Of a stretch of DNA of 64,000 bases, positions 62,927 to 64,000 are shown in pieces (position 1 is the stretch's first letter; every line of letters begins with the position of its first letter). This stretch comes from Caproicibacter sp047777415 (GTDB lineage: Bacteria > Bacillota > Clostridia > Oscillospirales > Acutalibacteraceae), in NCBI GenBank assembly GCA_047777415.1, contig JBKEEO010000001.1, positions 496,001-560,000 of the forward strand, in the 5' to 3' direction. A model generated the notes under the pieces. The model saw only the letters and a program-made list of their open reading frames with translations, did not search any database and had not been told where the DNA came from. The position numbers and the translations under genes are program-made.

Positions 62927-64000
62927 GCATTTGGCCCAAAAGAAAATTCGGATATCATTTTATTTTTCAAATCCCACAGCTTCTGGGAAAGGTCTACATA
63001 ATAACGGTGTGGATTTTCAAAACGCTTTACTTCATCCCAAAGCGTGTCCACCTGTTGGCGGCAAAAATCCTGAAGTTCTTTTAGGGACTTCTTCTTAGCT
63101 ACGGAGCGACCATTGCGAAACAGCTGTACACGGATTTCTTCTGCCCGGAAATTTGTAAGCATCTTGCGCTTCCAAACAAAATTCGGGTCAAAGATTTCAT
63201 AGGGACGTGTGTCATCAATCACTTCATCAAAGAGAGTAATTACATCCGCAATTGCCTTACCGCTTGCCCGGTCGTAAAGTCTCCAAAGTTTTTTAAATCC
63301 CGGCGTGGTGATTTTTGAAACATTCTCGCTGATTTTAATCTTGGGAATAATGTTACCGTTGCGGTCTTCCACCGCACTGAGTTTATATACACCGCCGAAA
63401 ACCGGATGGCTCGAGGAAGTAATCAGACGCTCGCCTACACCAAAGCTGTCCACTTGTGCCCCCTGAATCAACATATCGCGGATGATATATTCATCGAGGG
63501 AATTGGATGCGCAGATTTTACAGTCCGGAAAGCCTGCGTCATCCAACATTTTTCTTGCTTTTTTGGAAAGATAGGTGATGTCACCGCTGTCGATACGAAT
63601 CCCGACGGGACGATAACCGCGCGGCACTATTTCTTCACGGAACACTTGGATGGCATGCGGAATACCTGATTTGAGCACATTGTAGGTATCCACCAGCAAG
63701 GTACAGTTCTGCGGATATTCCCGTGCATAAGCGCGGAACGCTTCCAGTTCCGAATCAAACAACTGAATCCAGCTGTGCGCCATTGTGCCAAGGGCGGGAA
63801 CCCCGTATTCTCGGTCACAGATGGTACAGGCCGTGCCGCAGCATCCGCCGATATAAGCAGCACGCGCGCCAAGAATCGCGCCGTCCGACCCCTGGGCTCT
63901 GCGGGAACCAAATTCCATGACAGGTCTGCCTTGCGCCGCACGACAGATACGGTTGGCTTTTGTAGCAATTAAACTTTGATGGTTGATGGTAAGCAGAATC
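62923..64000 (-). CDS. pncB: nicotinate phosphoribosyltransferase, 3' part
   Basis: Open to the window edge; about 358 C-terminal residues are visible of a family near 480. It makes nicotinate mononucleotide from nicotinate, PRPP and ATP in NAD salvage. Motifs: NHQSLIATKANRI, EFGSRRAQGSDGAILGAR, GTMAHSWIQLF, and the phosphate-site VGIRIDSGDITYLSKKAR with SNSLDEYIIRDM. Same direction as rnpB, whose promoter begins in its last codons. Confidence 0.94.
   Translation of the reverse strand, partial: ILLTINHQSLIATKANRICRAAQGRPVMEFGSRRAQGSDGAILGARAAYIGGCCGTACTICDREYGVPALGTMAHSWIQLFDSELEAFRAYAREYPQNCTLLVDTYNVLKSGIPHAIQVFREEIVPRGYRPVGIRIDSGDITYLSKKARKMLDDAGFPDCKICASNSLDEYIIRDMLIQGAQVDSFGVGERLITSSSHPVFGGVYKLSAVEDRNGNIIPKIKISENVSKITTPGFKKLWRLYDRASGKAIADVITLFDEVIDDTRPYEIFDPNFVWKRKMLTNFRAEEIRVQLFRNGRSVAKKKSLKELQDFCRQQVDTLWDEVKRFENPHRYYVDLSQKLWDLKNKMISEFSFGPNA

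Overview
The window looks like the chromosome of an anaerobic, low-to-moderate GC Firmicute of class Clostridia, probably Oscillospiraceae or Acutalibacteraceae. The reasons are strong Shine-Dalgarno sites, sigma-A promoters, a class A RNase P RNA, a single-chain alpha2-type glycyl-tRNA synthetase, a citrate lyase system and PBSX-type phage genes. The genus cannot be fixed from the sequence.

Layout. 1-1565: end of a putrescine route from agmatine (aguA, aguB). 1711-2214: flavin reductase-like protein. 2357-10667: complete arginine pathway argG-argH-argC-argJ-argB-argD-argF behind two ARG-box-like sites and a sigma-A promoter; bifunctional ArgJ recycles the acetyl group, so no argE is needed. 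10682-13970: chemoreceptor pseudogene cut by an IS256-family element. 14350-16190: glyS and a GtrA-like membrane gene. 16314-17427: IS481-like element. 17528-18782: membrane protein and flavodoxin-like protein. 18971-23296: glycine betaine/choline-type ABC transporter (opuC-like) behind dapB, with palindromic operator candidates. 23301-24415: second IS481-like copy. 24513-25142: BusR-like GntR/RCK_C regulator. 25311-26459: DUF3892 protein and peroxiredoxin. 26691-30658: LysR regulator, AtuA-family gene and a DUF4387 gene split by an IS30-family element. 30854-32202: second IS256 copy. 32244-44189: citrate uptake and cleavage island (citG, citC, citF, citE, citD, tctA, tctB, tctC, sensor kinase; divergent response regulator; separate citX). 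44333-47329: DegV and a GntR-controlled ABC exporter. 47407-57346: compact PBSX-like phage cassette. 57493-58737: hflX. 58980-60213: second IS30 copy. 60328-62379: chemoreceptor. 62540-62926: rnpB and its promoter. 62923-64000: 3' part of nicotinate phosphoribosyltransferase.

How the genes work together. Citrate would enter by TctABC and be cleaved by CitDEF after CitC, CitG and CitX make and load the acyl-carrier prosthetic group; the kinase and OmpR-type regulator probably sense a carboxylate. The osmolyte transporter is probably repressed by the BusR-like protein.

Most notable observations. (1) The two IS481-like copies have exact 26-bp target duplications, and each sits in the same orientation exactly 4 bp upstream of the -35 box of a good sigma-A promoter. 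(2) The IS30-family element makes 13-bp duplications, and removing it restores an intact DUF4387 gene. (3) The phage cassette has terminase, capsid and baseplate-hub genes, all open, but no tail sheath, tube, tape measure, lysis or integrase gene. No tRNA gene or CRISPR array was seen.
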